DNA from: Crambe crambe
Lineage: Eukaryota; Porifera; Demospongiae; Poecilosclerida; Crambeidae
Reading direction: 5' to 3'
Length of the DNA: 64,000 nt
NCBI GenBank assembly: GCA_963924555.1
Contig: OZ004581.1
Location: 310,001 to 374,000 of the forward strand
Shown one piece after another: positions 1 to 19,900 of this stretch; position 1 is the stretch's first letter, and the number at the start of each line of letters is the position of its first letter. The notes beneath the pieces are model-generated. The model saw only the letters and a list, made by a program, of their open reading frames with translations. It was not told the DNA's origin and searched no databases. The translations under genes were made by a program, and so were the position numbers.

Positions 1-306
1 CAGCTCTCAAAAATTTTGTTTGTGTCATCACATATAGAATGTGGAGCTGAGTGTTTAGCCATTTTGTGGCTCTCTCCTAAAAGTTATTCTACTTTTTGTC
101 ATGAAAGAAAGTATTATGGTTGTCTATTAGTCCTCATTTTATACATGAGCCTTCACTAATTACGTACTCAGCTTTTGACCAAATTTCAGAAAAGAGAGAA
201 CACACTAGCTCCCTCTTTTCCCTCTTTCTCTGCTAAAAGAGTAAGAATTTGGTCAAGGGTTAGAGGATCAGAGTCAAGGTGCAAAGTGAATGTTATATAA
301 ACTCAC
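1..306. other. Intron and left edge of the Calx-beta gene
   Basis: No coding segment was recognised. The next exon of the minus-strand Calx-beta gene would lie beyond the window, since the exon at 307-513 ends in a good donor (GTGAGT on the minus strand). Confidence 0.5.
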
Positions 307-7558
<7,252 letters not shown>

Positions 7559-7751
7559 TCTCCTTTCCCACAGACCCAATTGTGAAGTACTTTCAAAATT
7601 GAAGGAGTTGAATGAATAGTGTGAGAGATTGCAATAATGATTTATGCAAAATAATATTAAAGTGCAAAGTTATAGCCAATAGGCACTGTAGCTATATAGT
7701 TCTCACACAAACTCAGCCGGTGAGTTGTGAAGATCCTGCAACCAATCCCAG

Positions 7752-7761
7752 CCTTTTTATA
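7752..7761 (-). promoter_or_regulatory. TATA box candidate of the Calx-beta gene
   Basis: Minus-strand TATAAAAAGG lies about 195 bp upstream of the ATG at 7558 and is the only strong TATA-like string close to the first exon. This leaves room for a 5' UTR of roughly 165 bases. Confidence 0.5.
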
Positions 7762-9131
7762 GCCAGCTAGAGCTACAACACGTAGCCAGTCACTAGCACT
7801 ACATACATATAAAGGAGATGCTAATGTCAATTACTATTTCCTTATAGCAACAGCTAAACAATATTTCCACATTAGGAAGTGGCTAAAATTCATTAAAAAT
7901 CCAGTGTATTTTGTTGAACTCAAAAAAGTAGATAACAACATCAAACATCAGAAGGATTCTGTTCCGTAAAGAAGGATCCGTGCCTGGCAGAAACATAAAA
8001 AAATTGTGACCACAATAATATAGTTAGACCAATTAGGGTGTAAAACTGATTTGCTGTGTGTGCAGTTGTATGTCATTAGCTGGTGGACCTTCAGGAGTAA
8101 TCCCAGATCAGGAATTGAAGTATTTGATGTTTATGTCAACATTAAGTCCACAGAGTATAGGTTATAGTAGCTATTCTGTTATTTGATTAGATGAGTTGCC
8201 TATATAGCTAACTAGCTAGCTATTTCCTATATCTTCACCTGTTTGTCACCAAGTAAAAAGCAACCATATAAAGGTAAGCTAGAGTTATGCGACTTTAAAG
8301 GAAAACAAATGCATCACACCTCAACCTGGAGGATTTCTACATGCTGTCAACATGTGGAGTAATGAGGTACAGTAAAGCTACATCACTGTAAGGTTACAAT
8401 TATAGGTTATAATTAGAATAGATTTTTAGTTTAAAATTAAATAATTTCCCCTACCTGTCACACCCTAATTAGGGCAGCTGGAAGAGCACTACCAGTCACC
8501 AAAGCAACCAATGAAAGCACATTATATTATAGCTAGATATATACAGCAATACAGTTATAGATTTTTAGTTACATAATTTCCACACCCATTCTAATTAGAG
8601 CAGCTGGAAGAGCACTACCAGTCACCAAAGCAACCAATGAAAGCACATTATATTATAGCTAGATATATACAGCAATACAGTTATAGATTATTAGTTACAT
8701 AATTTCCACACCCATTCTAATTAGAGCAGCTGGAAGAGCACTACCAGTCACCAATGAAAGCACTTATAAGTCTTAGCTATACATAATGTAACTAGAGTGT
8801 TCATGTTCACCTAATCATTATAACCACTACAACTTTCTCTCTCAAAATTCAAATTTAAAAGCTCATAGACTTTAGCTATAGCAGCTGCTCATTGCAGATG
8901 CATCTTTAAGTTAGTTTTAAAATTTCAGTACAAGCAAAAAACAAAAGTATAGCTAGTTAGCTACATACATAAAAAATAACACACACGAACAACGAGAATC
9001 ACTATAAGGATAGTGTGTGTATGTATTGTCATCATTAAATTTTATTACCTGTTATCTGTATACTCATTCATAAACCCCAGTAATAATATAGGTAGCTAGC
9101 TAGTTAGCCAGTGTCACAGTGATAAAGAGGT
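7762..9131. other. Intergenic region between the Calx-beta gene and the membrane-protein gene
   Basis: Upstream region of the Calx-beta gene and 3' flank of the next gene, both on the minus strand. No coding segment recognised. Holds the 126-bp tandem repeat at 8466-8765 and otherwise AT-rich sequence with many tagctagct strings. Confidence 0.6.
8466..8765. repeat. 126-bp tandem repeat, about 2.4 copies
   Basis: The string taattag(g/a)gcagctggaaga recurs at 8466, 8592 and 8718 with nearly identical sequence between. The third copy is truncated. Confidence 0.9.
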
Positions 9132-12084
9132 TCAGGCTTTCTTCTGCTTGACAGTTTTACCGGCAGACTTGAAGAGACACTGGTAGAAGAAGACCAGTCC
9201 CAGGAGACAGCTGCTGATGATAATGACTTGGTACTCCACATGGTTATCATATGATGTCCCACAGATAGTGTAGAAACTGGTCCCGTTGGTCGGCAGCTGG
9301 TTCTGTTGGAGGCAGTGGAAATCAAAGTAAGGCTCAGTGTAGTTTGTAAGGCAGAGGAACGTCTTCTTGGGAAGACGCTGCAGAGAATGTGAAGGTGTGT
9401 GAGTGAGTAATATTTCAAGTTTTTGACAACAGTTAGCCCTAGCCATACCCCTAGCCCTAGAATAATTAGCCATAGACACATTACATTCTGGGGTTCCATT
9501 ATCTCCTCAATCCTTGACTAAATTCCAACTTAAGACATCAAGAGAGAGTATGGAGGTTATCTTCTCTCTTTTGGTACTTGAAATTTGAAATTTGGTCAAG
9601 AATGGAGAAAATTGCAGCAAACTCCTATAGCTAGCGTAGGTGAAAGGTGTACCAGCTCACCTTGCCAAAAGCTGTGTTGATATAAGAAATCTTGTTGCAA
9701 TCTCCGACAGTTTCATGAGGTCCCGTTGACTTGTAGGATGCAGGATCAGCGTAGATTACCAGAATGATGTAGAATAGGAAGTGAACAAGGACACTCAGTG
9801 AGAGTTCATCAAAGAAAGAGGAACGACGTGACCTTTGTTGACCTGTAAGATGGTATCATGAAGACCTTATCTGGAGGTGGGCAGTCATACTTTAGCTTTC
9901 CATAACTTATGCTCACTGGCAGACTTGGAACTGGAATTTGGTATAGAAATATAATCCAACTCATTATTGTATATTAAATGCAGGGCAGGCCACCCCATTT
10001 GAATAAAGAGACTTCAAAGAAAGTGGGCTGGGTCCATGGTATTAATTGAATTATGTATACTTAAGCACCCTGTTTGAAAGTACAGGTAGGGAAGACTCCG
10101 AGAACACACACATCTAGAACTGTTCCATCAAAACGAGAAATGGGTACATTATACATATGTATGCATTCTACCATACCTGTAGATTTAGGATCTGTTCCAT
10201 TGCTCCGTCGTTCTCCGATCCATGCCAACATGACATAGAGGCCAATGAGGACCCACACGCACACCTCTGTGTGGACAGAGAAGAGGTCATGTAGGACATG
10301 GTAGAACGGGATGAACTGGAAGATCACGGCCATAGGCATAGAAAGAAAACCTGCACAAAATGGTTGAATTCAGAATGGATTCTGATTCATATAAGGAAGT
10401 GGGAGGGGCTACAGGGGAGGAACTGCATTAGCTACTGAGCATGGTAAGAAGAAAAAAGAGCAAATTTTACATTTTTGGAAAGCCTTGACCGAGATGAGGC
10501 TCGCTAATATTACTTCTTATTCATTAACCATTTGCTTAGCCCTAGCCTTAGCCTGCCAATTGTACAGACTTGCCTGTCATGATAACACACACAAACTCAG
10601 CGAAATAGCCACCAGGCACTCTCTCCTTATCACTACTGCCAGTGATCATCAAGCGTGAAGTGCCCAAGATGAAGGTGAAGCTGGAAGCAAAGGTGAGGTG
10701 GAAGATGTAGCTATAAGGAAAAAGAAGAAATAAATTGAAGGGAGATCTTAATTCACAGGGGGAGAATCCTATTACTTATAAATCAACCTTTATCTGAGTC
10801 CCATCATCAGTTATATTAGGGGGAGAACCCACCTTAGCTCTATTTAAAGCACACCTTGTGAGAGGGACACTGTAGGTCCTGTCGAAGATATTTGGATCTG
10901 TGTCGTGCCAAGTCCACCAGAGGAACTTAATGCCGAGGATGTCGAAAGGAATGTCCATGATGAGGTCGGCGAGTGCCACAGCAAAGGGTTCACTCCACCA
11001 TGGAAGTCGGAGGCGAGTGACGGCAGCATTGGAGGTGTAGTGGAAGCAAGGATCTAATGGCAAGATATACAGTGCTTTTAAAGATTATAAGTCAATTTCA
11101 GGATTATAAACTGAGCAAATATTACTGAGCAAGATTACTAGCAGGCAAGGCTACTGGCAGATATTACAGAGCAAGATTACTGAGCAAGATTACTAACTCA
11201 CAGAAGAGTAGTATATGGAGAGGAAGCCTCTGTTTAAACATGGTGATTGAGCTGACCCCATGCCAGAAGTTGTCTATCTCCGGGAGCACATAGCTCAGAC
11301 TCTCTACCACCAGGCCATGTAGTATTGATGTGAAGAAGAGAAGATACAAACGGCCACCATGTCTGCGAGCTACAGAAGGGAAAGGAGAGTGGAATCCAAA
11401 AGGAGAGAATAAATCCTCATATATGCATACAAACAAAACAGTTATCTCCTCTCCCCATCTCTGTGCAGAAGCTATTGTATGCACCAACACGGGGCCATAT
11501 GGCAATCTGCTCTCCCTCCTCTCCTCTCCTCTCCTCTCCCCATCTCTCGAGGAGGGGAGAGGAGAGGAAAGGAGAGGAAAGGAGAGGAGAGGGTAGAGAG
11601 AGCTGATTATCCACTCTCTCTAGGTGAATGCAAATAGACTTTAAATTAATGGAAAGTGGGAGGAGTCTGATGCAGCTAAGAGGGGAGTCATGACGTCAAT
11701 TAATGGAAAGTGGGAGGAGTTGGAATAATCCTTGCTAGTCTGGCGGCTCTGACCCTTTACCTCCTTTTTCTTGGGGGTAAAGGGTCGGTGCCGCCAGACT
11801 AAATCCTTGCCTCATGCATGCATATGCATGCCAAGCTTATATTTTTTAATATTAATAATACTGATGCTAGCTATACAGGTACCATGTTTATATAACAGGA
11901 ATGCCCATAGGATGGTGACCAGTTCAAGCATCAGGAAGGTAGGATTGTCCTTCAGAACAAGCACAGGATTCTTGAAACTGATCAACCATTTCCTCTCCTC
12001 ACTCTGCCACAGCTTGGTCGATAAATTTAGAGCACGGTTCAGCGCAGGTTGAATATAGTTCAACGCAGGTTGAGCATAATCCAT
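9132..12084 (-). CDS. Multi-pass membrane protein, 435 aa, possibly DUF7802-like
   Basis: Seven exons: 12084-11883, 11369-11202, 11053-10855, 10710-10574, 10350-10177, 9842-9661, 9377-9132. They sum to 1308 nt with consistent phases, which supports the model. The first ATG is at 12084; upstream in-frame sequence lacks another ATG. Eight to nine hydrophobic helices can be seen, for example around FLMLELVTILWAFLLY (exon 1), YLLFFTSILHGLVVES (exon 2), FAVALADLIMDIPFDILG followed by WWTWHDTDPN (exon 3), and VIIISSCLLGLVFFYQCLF near the end. N-glycosylation sites NYT and NGT lie before the last helix. The tail KQKKA fits a KxKxx COPI retrieval signal, hinting at the ER. The WWTWH-D-DP motif recalls invertebrate DUF7802 proteins from memory only; function unknown. 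Exon 4 ends in a GC donor (GCAAGT). Confidence 0.82.
11505..11600. repeat. CT-rich/AG-rich mirror tract
   Basis: Runs of ctcct units followed by ggaga/ggaaa units form an imperfect inverted repeat in intron 1 of the membrane-protein gene. Confidence 0.7.
11736..11801. mobile_element. 66-bp MITE with 9-bp target-site duplication
   Basis: Near-perfect hairpin with termini TAGTCTGGCGGC and GCCGCCAGACTA. It is flanked on both sides by AATCCTTGC (11727-11735 and 11802-11810), a perfect 9-bp duplication of the Mutator-like size. The termini match the larger element at 33190-33746. Confidence 0.88.
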
Positions 12085-12374
12085 TTCACACACCTCTAGC
12101 TCTGCACTTGAATTTCGCAAAATATATTCACGCGAAAATTAAATCTCGTGAACCAGACCTTTCACCTTTGACCCCGATAAGCTGCGAGTTGTCGGCACTG
12201 GTTAGACAACTAAAACGTCCTCCATCGTGCCAAAGTAGGCAGTAGTGTGCAAAGTAAGAACCTACCTATTTATCTACCGGCCAGCTCGTTATCCAGCTGG
12301 TTATGGTGCCGGTATAAAGAGATATCGGTGCGCACTATTTAGAATACCGTACTTTGGTCTCCTGCAGCCTCGCT
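12085..12374. promoter_or_regulatory. Shared head-to-head promoter region
   Basis: 290 bases separate the start codons of the minus-strand membrane-protein gene (12084) and the plus-strand HERC gene (12375). No TATA box is obvious. The region must contain both 5' UTRs and probably a bidirectional promoter. Confidence 0.5.
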
Positions 12375-13859
12375 ATGTTATCGTGGGGGAATGCCTCAGA
12401 TGGTCAGTTAGGACTAGGAGGTATAGAAGACTCCTTCATTAGCAAACCAAGGTAATGCAGAACTTAAGTCACCAGAGAGGAGGTCATATTAAGGGAGACT
12501 CAATTGTTTCCATGGTATTACTCACCCACCTGGCTCTCTAGTCTAGTGATATATGATGAGTAAATGGTTCTTCCATATAGGTGGAACAAGCATATTGGTT
12601 GCCATCGAGTCTTGGATTTGGGCTGTGGTTTGAAGCACACTGTGGTGTTATTGAAAGGTGGTGAAGTACGGTCATTTGGCAGCAACGAAAAAGGGCAGCT
12701 GGGGCAGGATAAGTCTGCTACAAGACCAGGTGCAGTTGGTGAATATGACTAGAAGGGTGTGTAGCCATGAGACTGCATACAAGGTGCAAATTCCCTCCAT
12801 ATGCCTGTACAAATTAACAGTAAGATGTATTGCTGACTACTGAGCCATCCTGATCATTGGGGGCCCTTCCTTATGCCTTTAATAAATCCTGGAGAGAACC
12901 CTGTATTGTGGATAGTTAAAGACTCACATAACTTCATTAGGACCCATCACTCAACTGAAACCACCAACAGTCTTTGTGCGTCGTGTCATTTGTGGATATT
13001 ACCACACGATAGTGCTGGATGAGAGGGGTCGAGTATATAGCTGGGGGGATGGCCAGTTGGGGCAACTGGGATTGGATGCAGTGAAGGGCGAGTCATCTAC
13101 TATACCAAGGTAAGTAAATATTAGAGCAGCTTTACAACATGACCACCTCTGGGTCACAAAAAAATGATCTCTTTATGGAGTGGTGGTCTGAAATGGTCTT
13201 AAGAGGTGGTCTCTAAATAGCTTATATTTATAGAGGTCATACTAACCAAGTGGTCTTTAAAGAGAGGTGGGGCGGTCTCTTATAGAGGTGGTCTCTTTAC
13301 AGAAGCATTGGGACTAAATAACCAAAAAGAGGTGGTCTCTGAATCTTAAATACTGTACCAGTGGAATATCTTATTGTTGTTTATTGTTATTTGTTTGTTT
13401 ATTTGTGTCTCAGACTTGTCACTGAACTGGAAGAGCATGTGGTGATACAAGTAGCATGTGGAGGAAACCATAACCTGGCTCTCACTCAAGGCTAGTATAC
13501 TGTTTAGTATACTGGCTAATATACTGTGTAGTATACTAGCTAGTGTGTATAGTAGTGTGTGCATACTAGCTAGTAATTTAGGTGTTTTTTTTTTGTTACA
13601 GATTGTAAGATTTACTCCTGGGGACAAAATAATCACCACCAGCTTGGACTGGAGACTGATCGTCCCTTTGTTGGTAGACCCACCCTCATCCCGTCCCTCT
13701 CCAGTATTCCTGTCGTCCATCTGAGTGCTGGGCGGGGCCACAATGTGGTAGTCACCAGGGGAGGTTACGCCTTTTCTTGGGGACGCAATACGTAAGTGAA
13801 CTGCATTCTTGGGGGTGTGGCTAGCCTACATAGCAGGTGTAGGAAAAAATTTGAGTATT

Positions 13860-13911
<52 letters not shown>

Positions 13912-16900
13912 CCCTCCCCTGTCCCACCTCTCCTTTTCTCTTTAGTTTTGGTCAGCTTGGTGTTGGAACATTAAAAGGTGTGTTTGATAAATAGTTCCAA
14001 TGTACAAAGAGCTAATAAGGTGTACCTAGCCATAACCTTCCTACATGTTAACTGTAGATAACTTGAGTCCATGCCAGGTGTCAGCACTTGATGACGAGGT
14101 CGTCAGATATGCAGCTTGTGGAGATGAGCATAGTGCCTTCCTCACAGAGGTGCTTCAAATATCATTTAAAGGTTATATCGAGAAAAAAAATTTTTTTTTT
14201 TCTTTCAGGATGGGAAGTTGTTTACTTGTGGGTCCTCCAGATATGGACAACTTGGTCATGGCTCTTTGGACACCTGTGATATCCCAATGCTGGTGCAGGG
14301 GCTCGTGGGAAAGGAGGTGTGTCAGGTCTCCTGCGGAAGGTCAGTCCAGTGGAATTTCATTGGAATACCCAATACTTTTAAACTCTGAAATTCAGTTAGC
14401 ATATTAGAAAGCAGCAGTTAATTCTGTGTAGCCTGTATAGCTGGAAAAATTTTCCCCCACGAAAATTTTCTCCCATTCCTCCAATCACGAAAATTCCCAA
14501 TGCCACTGCATTTAGGATGCACACTGCAGTAGTTGTGGCACCAGGGGGTGAGATCTTCAGCTGTGGCTTGGGTCTGAACGGGCAACTCGGTACAGGAGAG
14601 AAGAAAAACCGGAGTGAACCCACACTGATTTCCTTGGGGGACCCTCCCAAGATCTCCTTGCCCAGTTGGAACATTACTAATGAATTTTTCACCAAAGACA
14701 CGCCTGTAGATCCAGTAGAAGAGGGCAGTGATGATAAATCACGGTACCTGCTGTGGAGACTCTATGCAGGAGGAGATCAAACCTTTGCAACTGTTGGAAT
14801 CACAACTGTAAGCACTGAAGTATGTACGGGGGGACCTCTGAACAATGGACTCACTTGGGACCCAGCCTTTTGTCCTTTGTAGTCCTCTTTTGGAGGTTTT
14901 TTTATATACAAAGGTGTTGTCCTTTGTTGAGAGGTTTGGGAGCATCCTTGAGGTTCCACCATACATTCTAAATTTTTTGTTTCTATTCTACTTGTTCAAG
15001 CAGGTAGATGAAGAAGCAGTAGTCCAAGCTGCACCAAGCTTTGATTCTATAACTCCAGCACCTGGTCCTTCAACTCAATCTTCTTCTGATTCTTTGACTC
15101 AAACCTCTCCAACGCAAACATCCAGTACTCAATCTTTCACACAAACTCCTAAAATCCCCACTGCCTCAACTCAGTCTTCAACTGGAACTCCCGATCTTCA
15201 ATCTTCTGGTTCTCAATCTTCTGGTCCTTCTACTGATTCTGGTCCATCTACTGTCCAATCACTTGGTGCTCAAACTCAAGACTCTTCTACTGGTGGTCCC
15301 TCTACTCAAACTCAAAACTCTTCGGTTGGATCTCGCACTTCTTCCAGTCAACTCCTGGATTCCTTAGCTCAGACTCCATCCACTTCTACTATTTCAAATC
15401 CTCCCACAAAAGCCACACCCACTTCCGATAGTCCTTTGGTGGATGTTCGAGTCCTTGATGATAACCACATCCCTCTCTTTCTGACCAATGAACTGATCTA
15501 TAAGAAGCTGAAATGTGACGAACTTTCGTTGGCAACCATGCAGACTGTGATTACGGTGCTAGATATGTTGTTTGCCAGTCCTGGGTGTGTGAATGGATCT
15601 CTTCTACAAAGGTAAGTCACCAAAAGAAGTGTTGGAATAAGTTATTGACCATTAAAGCACAAAGCAGGTAGAGTGTTGCTTCCATATACTATACTAAATA
15701 CAATAGAACAGTGGAACCTCTTCTCTAGGACACATACAAATTGCTATTAAGGCAAAAGTAGCTGGTCTCAAAGTGTCCACTACAATAATACAATAATAGT
15801 GGTTCCATTGTACTAGTGAAAGAATGTTTAATGGTAGCATTGATGTACTGTACCCCATGGGCTCCATAGCAACAGACGGTGCACTGATAGTCGACCGGCT
15901 GTGGACGTGGTGTCAGCCCTCAATATCTTCCGGCTGCTACGAGAAAGACTTCGTCCTGAAGACCTGGAGGCCAAGAAGCTACTCCTCTACCATATGCTCC
16001 ACCAGTTACCCATGGACGACTTCCCCTGCGATTCAAATGTAAGAAATTTGGTGGCTATAACAGGAGCTGGCCAGCAATTGACTGGCAAATTGACTGGCAG
16101 TTGACCAGCAATTGACTGGCAGTTGACCGGCAAATTGACTGGCAGTTGACCAGCAGATGACTGGCAAATCGACTGGCAATTGACTGGCAGTTGACCGGCA
16201 AATTGACTGGCAGTTGACCAGCAGATGACTGGCAGTTGACCGGCAAATTGACTGGCAGTTGACCAGCAATTGACCGGCAGTTGACTGGCAAATTGACTAG
16301 CAATTGACCAGTAGTTGACTCAACAGTGCTTATTCCATGTCATTATTTCTGGGTGGTCATTAATTATTTTTCTCATACATATTTTGATTATAATGAACTG
16401 CAACTTATATCTTCCGTTTCATTTAGTTGGCAAGGAAGCTTATATCTGAGATGTTTCCTGCTCTCTCGTTGAATCCTTGTGGAGCGGAGGGTCTGAGGGT
16501 GTTTTACATATTGCCTGCCTACATGATGAAGCCTGCACGCAGAGAACTCATCACCGTCTACATGAAGAAATTCCTGGAGCTTGACAAAAAGTCGAAGGCT
16601 ATCGTGTGTAAGTTAGTGCTAATTAGAGCACAGTGGGAGGAGGGGAGAGGGGGAGAGATGGAGGGACGAGGGGGAGAGGGGGAAGCACAGTGGGAGGAGG
16701 TGGGAGGGCACAGTGGGAGGAAAGGGAGGGGGAGGCACAGTGGGAGGAGAGGGTGGGGAGGGGGAAGAGATGTATTCCTTCCTACCACTACTAAGATATT
16801 TTTTCTTTCCTGTGTTACATAGTGGAATGGTTCTATGGTGGTCCAGTCGACTATGTCATACTTATTATAGTGGTAAGTACATGAAGTTTAACTTAGCCTC

Positions 16901-19900
16901 TGAAAAGTGTATTCAAGTGTATTATTTCTTGCCTGTTAGTGTATGCGTAAGCTCCTTCATCTTCCAACCTTCAAACTGAAGGAAGACAACAGCAAGCATA
17001 ACAACCCCAATATAGAGGTTAGTCTTCGTCCAGTCAAAGCATTAAAAAATCTCTTGATACACTGTTTGTTTATTTGTTTGTTTGTTTTTGTTGTTATTTG
17101 CAGTCTGATCAGGAATTACTGAGAACTGCTCTCAGATTCATGAGAATACTGCATGAGGTTGGTCACGTCCTCCATCGACATTGTCATGTGACTGTCATGT
17201 GACTACTTATTTGCAGATGAATGTGGAGAAGAATGAGCCGATAAGCTATGACCAGTGGCATTATCCTCACCTCACTGATATCATTGACCTCCAACAGGAC
17301 TTTGCAGACTGGGTCCAAAATAAGGTGGGCATTATATCATGTGCAAGTTTAGGGTGGGCATTATTTCATGTACAAAGGTAAGGTGGGCACTATATCATGT
17401 ATAAGTATAGGGTGGGCATTATTTCATGTACAAAGATAAGGTGGGCATTATTTCATGTATAATGATAAGGTGGGTATTAGGAGGAGACAGATGGAGGTCT
17501 TTCTAGCTGGCACCTTTATAAATTGATAACATCTGCAGGGTGGTGAGGTGATCGTGTTGTGTGAATATGCATTTGTGCTGGATGCCAGGGCCAAGTCTTC
17601 ATTGATGCAGTTGGAGTGTGTACTCCAGATGAGGGTAAGTCCTTCATTTATGGAGGAACTCAGGATCAAATCTCTTTCTAGTACCAAAGTATCTGTGACT
17701 GTCCCAAGTGTGTTACTTTAAGGTCATACATGATCTGTTGCTGTAGACGGCGATAACTGAAGCTTACAGCCTGAACTTTCAGAGTCTATTCACTCACCAG
17801 ACCATCAGTGACATGTCTCCGGAGAGCTTTGTGCTAAACGTGGACAGAAAGAACATTGTGGACAGCACTGTGCATCAACTGATACAGGCTAATGATGCCG
17901 ACCTTAAAAAACCACTTAAAGTATGTTGTGATCCTGCAACATGAAAGACCCTTTACCATTTGTGCAGTCTAGAATATTTTGACCCTTTTATCATATATGG
18001 ATTTTCCCCTACAGATTGAGTTTCTTGGAGAGGAAGGAGAGGATGAAGGGGGTGTGGCCAAGGAGTACTTCATGTTACTGAGTCAGCAGATTCTCAACCC
18101 AGATTTCGGGATGTTTGTGGAGGACGAGGAATCCCATCTCCTGTGGTTCAGAGATGGGGTAAGTCACATGACAATCATGTGAGACTGAAAGGAGATCAAA
18201 AACTACTTTCTTTGGTCCATATATAGGAGACGCTGTTCTATGAGAAGTTGGACTACTATATCATCATAGGAATTCTATGTGGACTGGCCATCTATAACTC
18301 CATAGCTGTTTATCTTCCTTTCCCAATTGCCCTTTACAAGAAACTCTTACAAAGGTAAAGAATTGTACTTCTATGCTGTAAAATTTTTGTTATTTTGCAA
18401 AGTGTGAGTCAAGATGTGGTATAATTACTTTTCCCAAAATGTAGCTTTGCTATCTATTAACACATAACTATGTGCAGACCTCCAAGCCATGATGACTTCA
18501 AGGAGATGTTTCCAGCCTTGGGGAGGAGCATCCAGTGCTTGATCGACTACAATGAAGACGACTTTGAAGAAAAATTCCACCTCAATTTCACTGTGAGGAT
18601 TGTGATAGCTAATTGGCAAGGGGTGTGGTCAATTTAGAAGGGGATCATAATTTCGCAGGTGACAAGACGCGAGTTTGGGGAGTTAAAAGTTAAAGAGCTG
18701 ATAGAGAATGGTGCTCACACGCCTGTTACCAAGGAGAACAAGCATCGCTACATGTACCTGTTCATGAAGTACTACCTGATTGACTCCATTAACGAGCAGT
18801 TCAAAGCTTTCAAGAGTGGATTCAACAGAGTCTGCAATGGTAGAGTCCTGGTGAGTACCTTGTTACAGTGGAAACCTCCAATAAAGGACACTCTGAAAGA
18901 GGACAAACCTCTCAACAAAGGTTTGAACATACACTCTATACAAAATAACCTCCAAAAGAGGACAACCTCTCTACAAAGGACAAAAGGAGGTCCCAAGTGT
19001 GTCCATTATTATGAGGTTCCACTGTGCAATGACAGAGTGCTAGTAGTATCTTATAAATTGAGTCTGCATTTGGTATTCAAGGAACATACCATTAAGTACT
19101 GCTTTACTAAAGATAACCATCAAATACTATATGTTCCATATAATGCCCCCCTTATTCACGTAGCAGAGTTATTATAATCCATGATTGCAGGGTTTGCTCC
19201 ATCCTCGAGAGCTAATGTCCCTTGTCGTTGGGATGCAGGTTCGAGACTGGGATGACATCAAGAAGGTGAGGAAGGGGTGATATGATGAGAAAACCCCCTT
19301 TGCCATGTTGATGGTATATTATAAATTGGGAAATAGATTTTTCATAGTAATTTGGTGTTTATAATTAATTTAATGCCAAACATTTCCCAAGTTTAGTAGC
19401 ATAATAAACATTACACAGTTTTCTTCTTATGGTATATTATTTTGCAGCACATACAGTACAGGAATGGCTACTCTGCAGACCATCCCTCCATCGTCATGTT
19501 TTGGGAAATATTTGATGCATTCTCAGAAGACACAAAGAAACAATTTCTCAGTAAATATGTACAGTAGAACCTCCAATCAATGGACACTCTTGGGACCCAG
19601 TCTTTTTTTTCCCTTTGTAGAGAGGTTTTGGGGGTTATTTTGTCCTTGGTTTAGAGGTTTGTCCTCATATCCTCAGTCCTTTATCTCCAGTCCTTAAGTC
19701 TCAGGATATTAGTCCTTTGGTTCCATTCTATCTCCAGAATTGTCCCTTCTATGAATTTTCCTTCTTCTCCTTCAGTCTTTTCTTCTTTTTAAATAGTCTT
19801 CCTAACGGGAACAAATCGCATTCCTATCCGTGGGTTTGAGAAAATGGGTGTTACCATTCAGAAGATGGATGGTGGTGAAGGCTTTGAGAAGCTCCCAGTG

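Noticed and set aside
16055..16303. Minus-strand frame with repeated LPVNLPVNC-type units, and a possible CRISPR-like array
   Set aside because: It is the 11-bp minisatellite in a HERC intron; units are contiguous with no spacers, in a eukaryotic gene.
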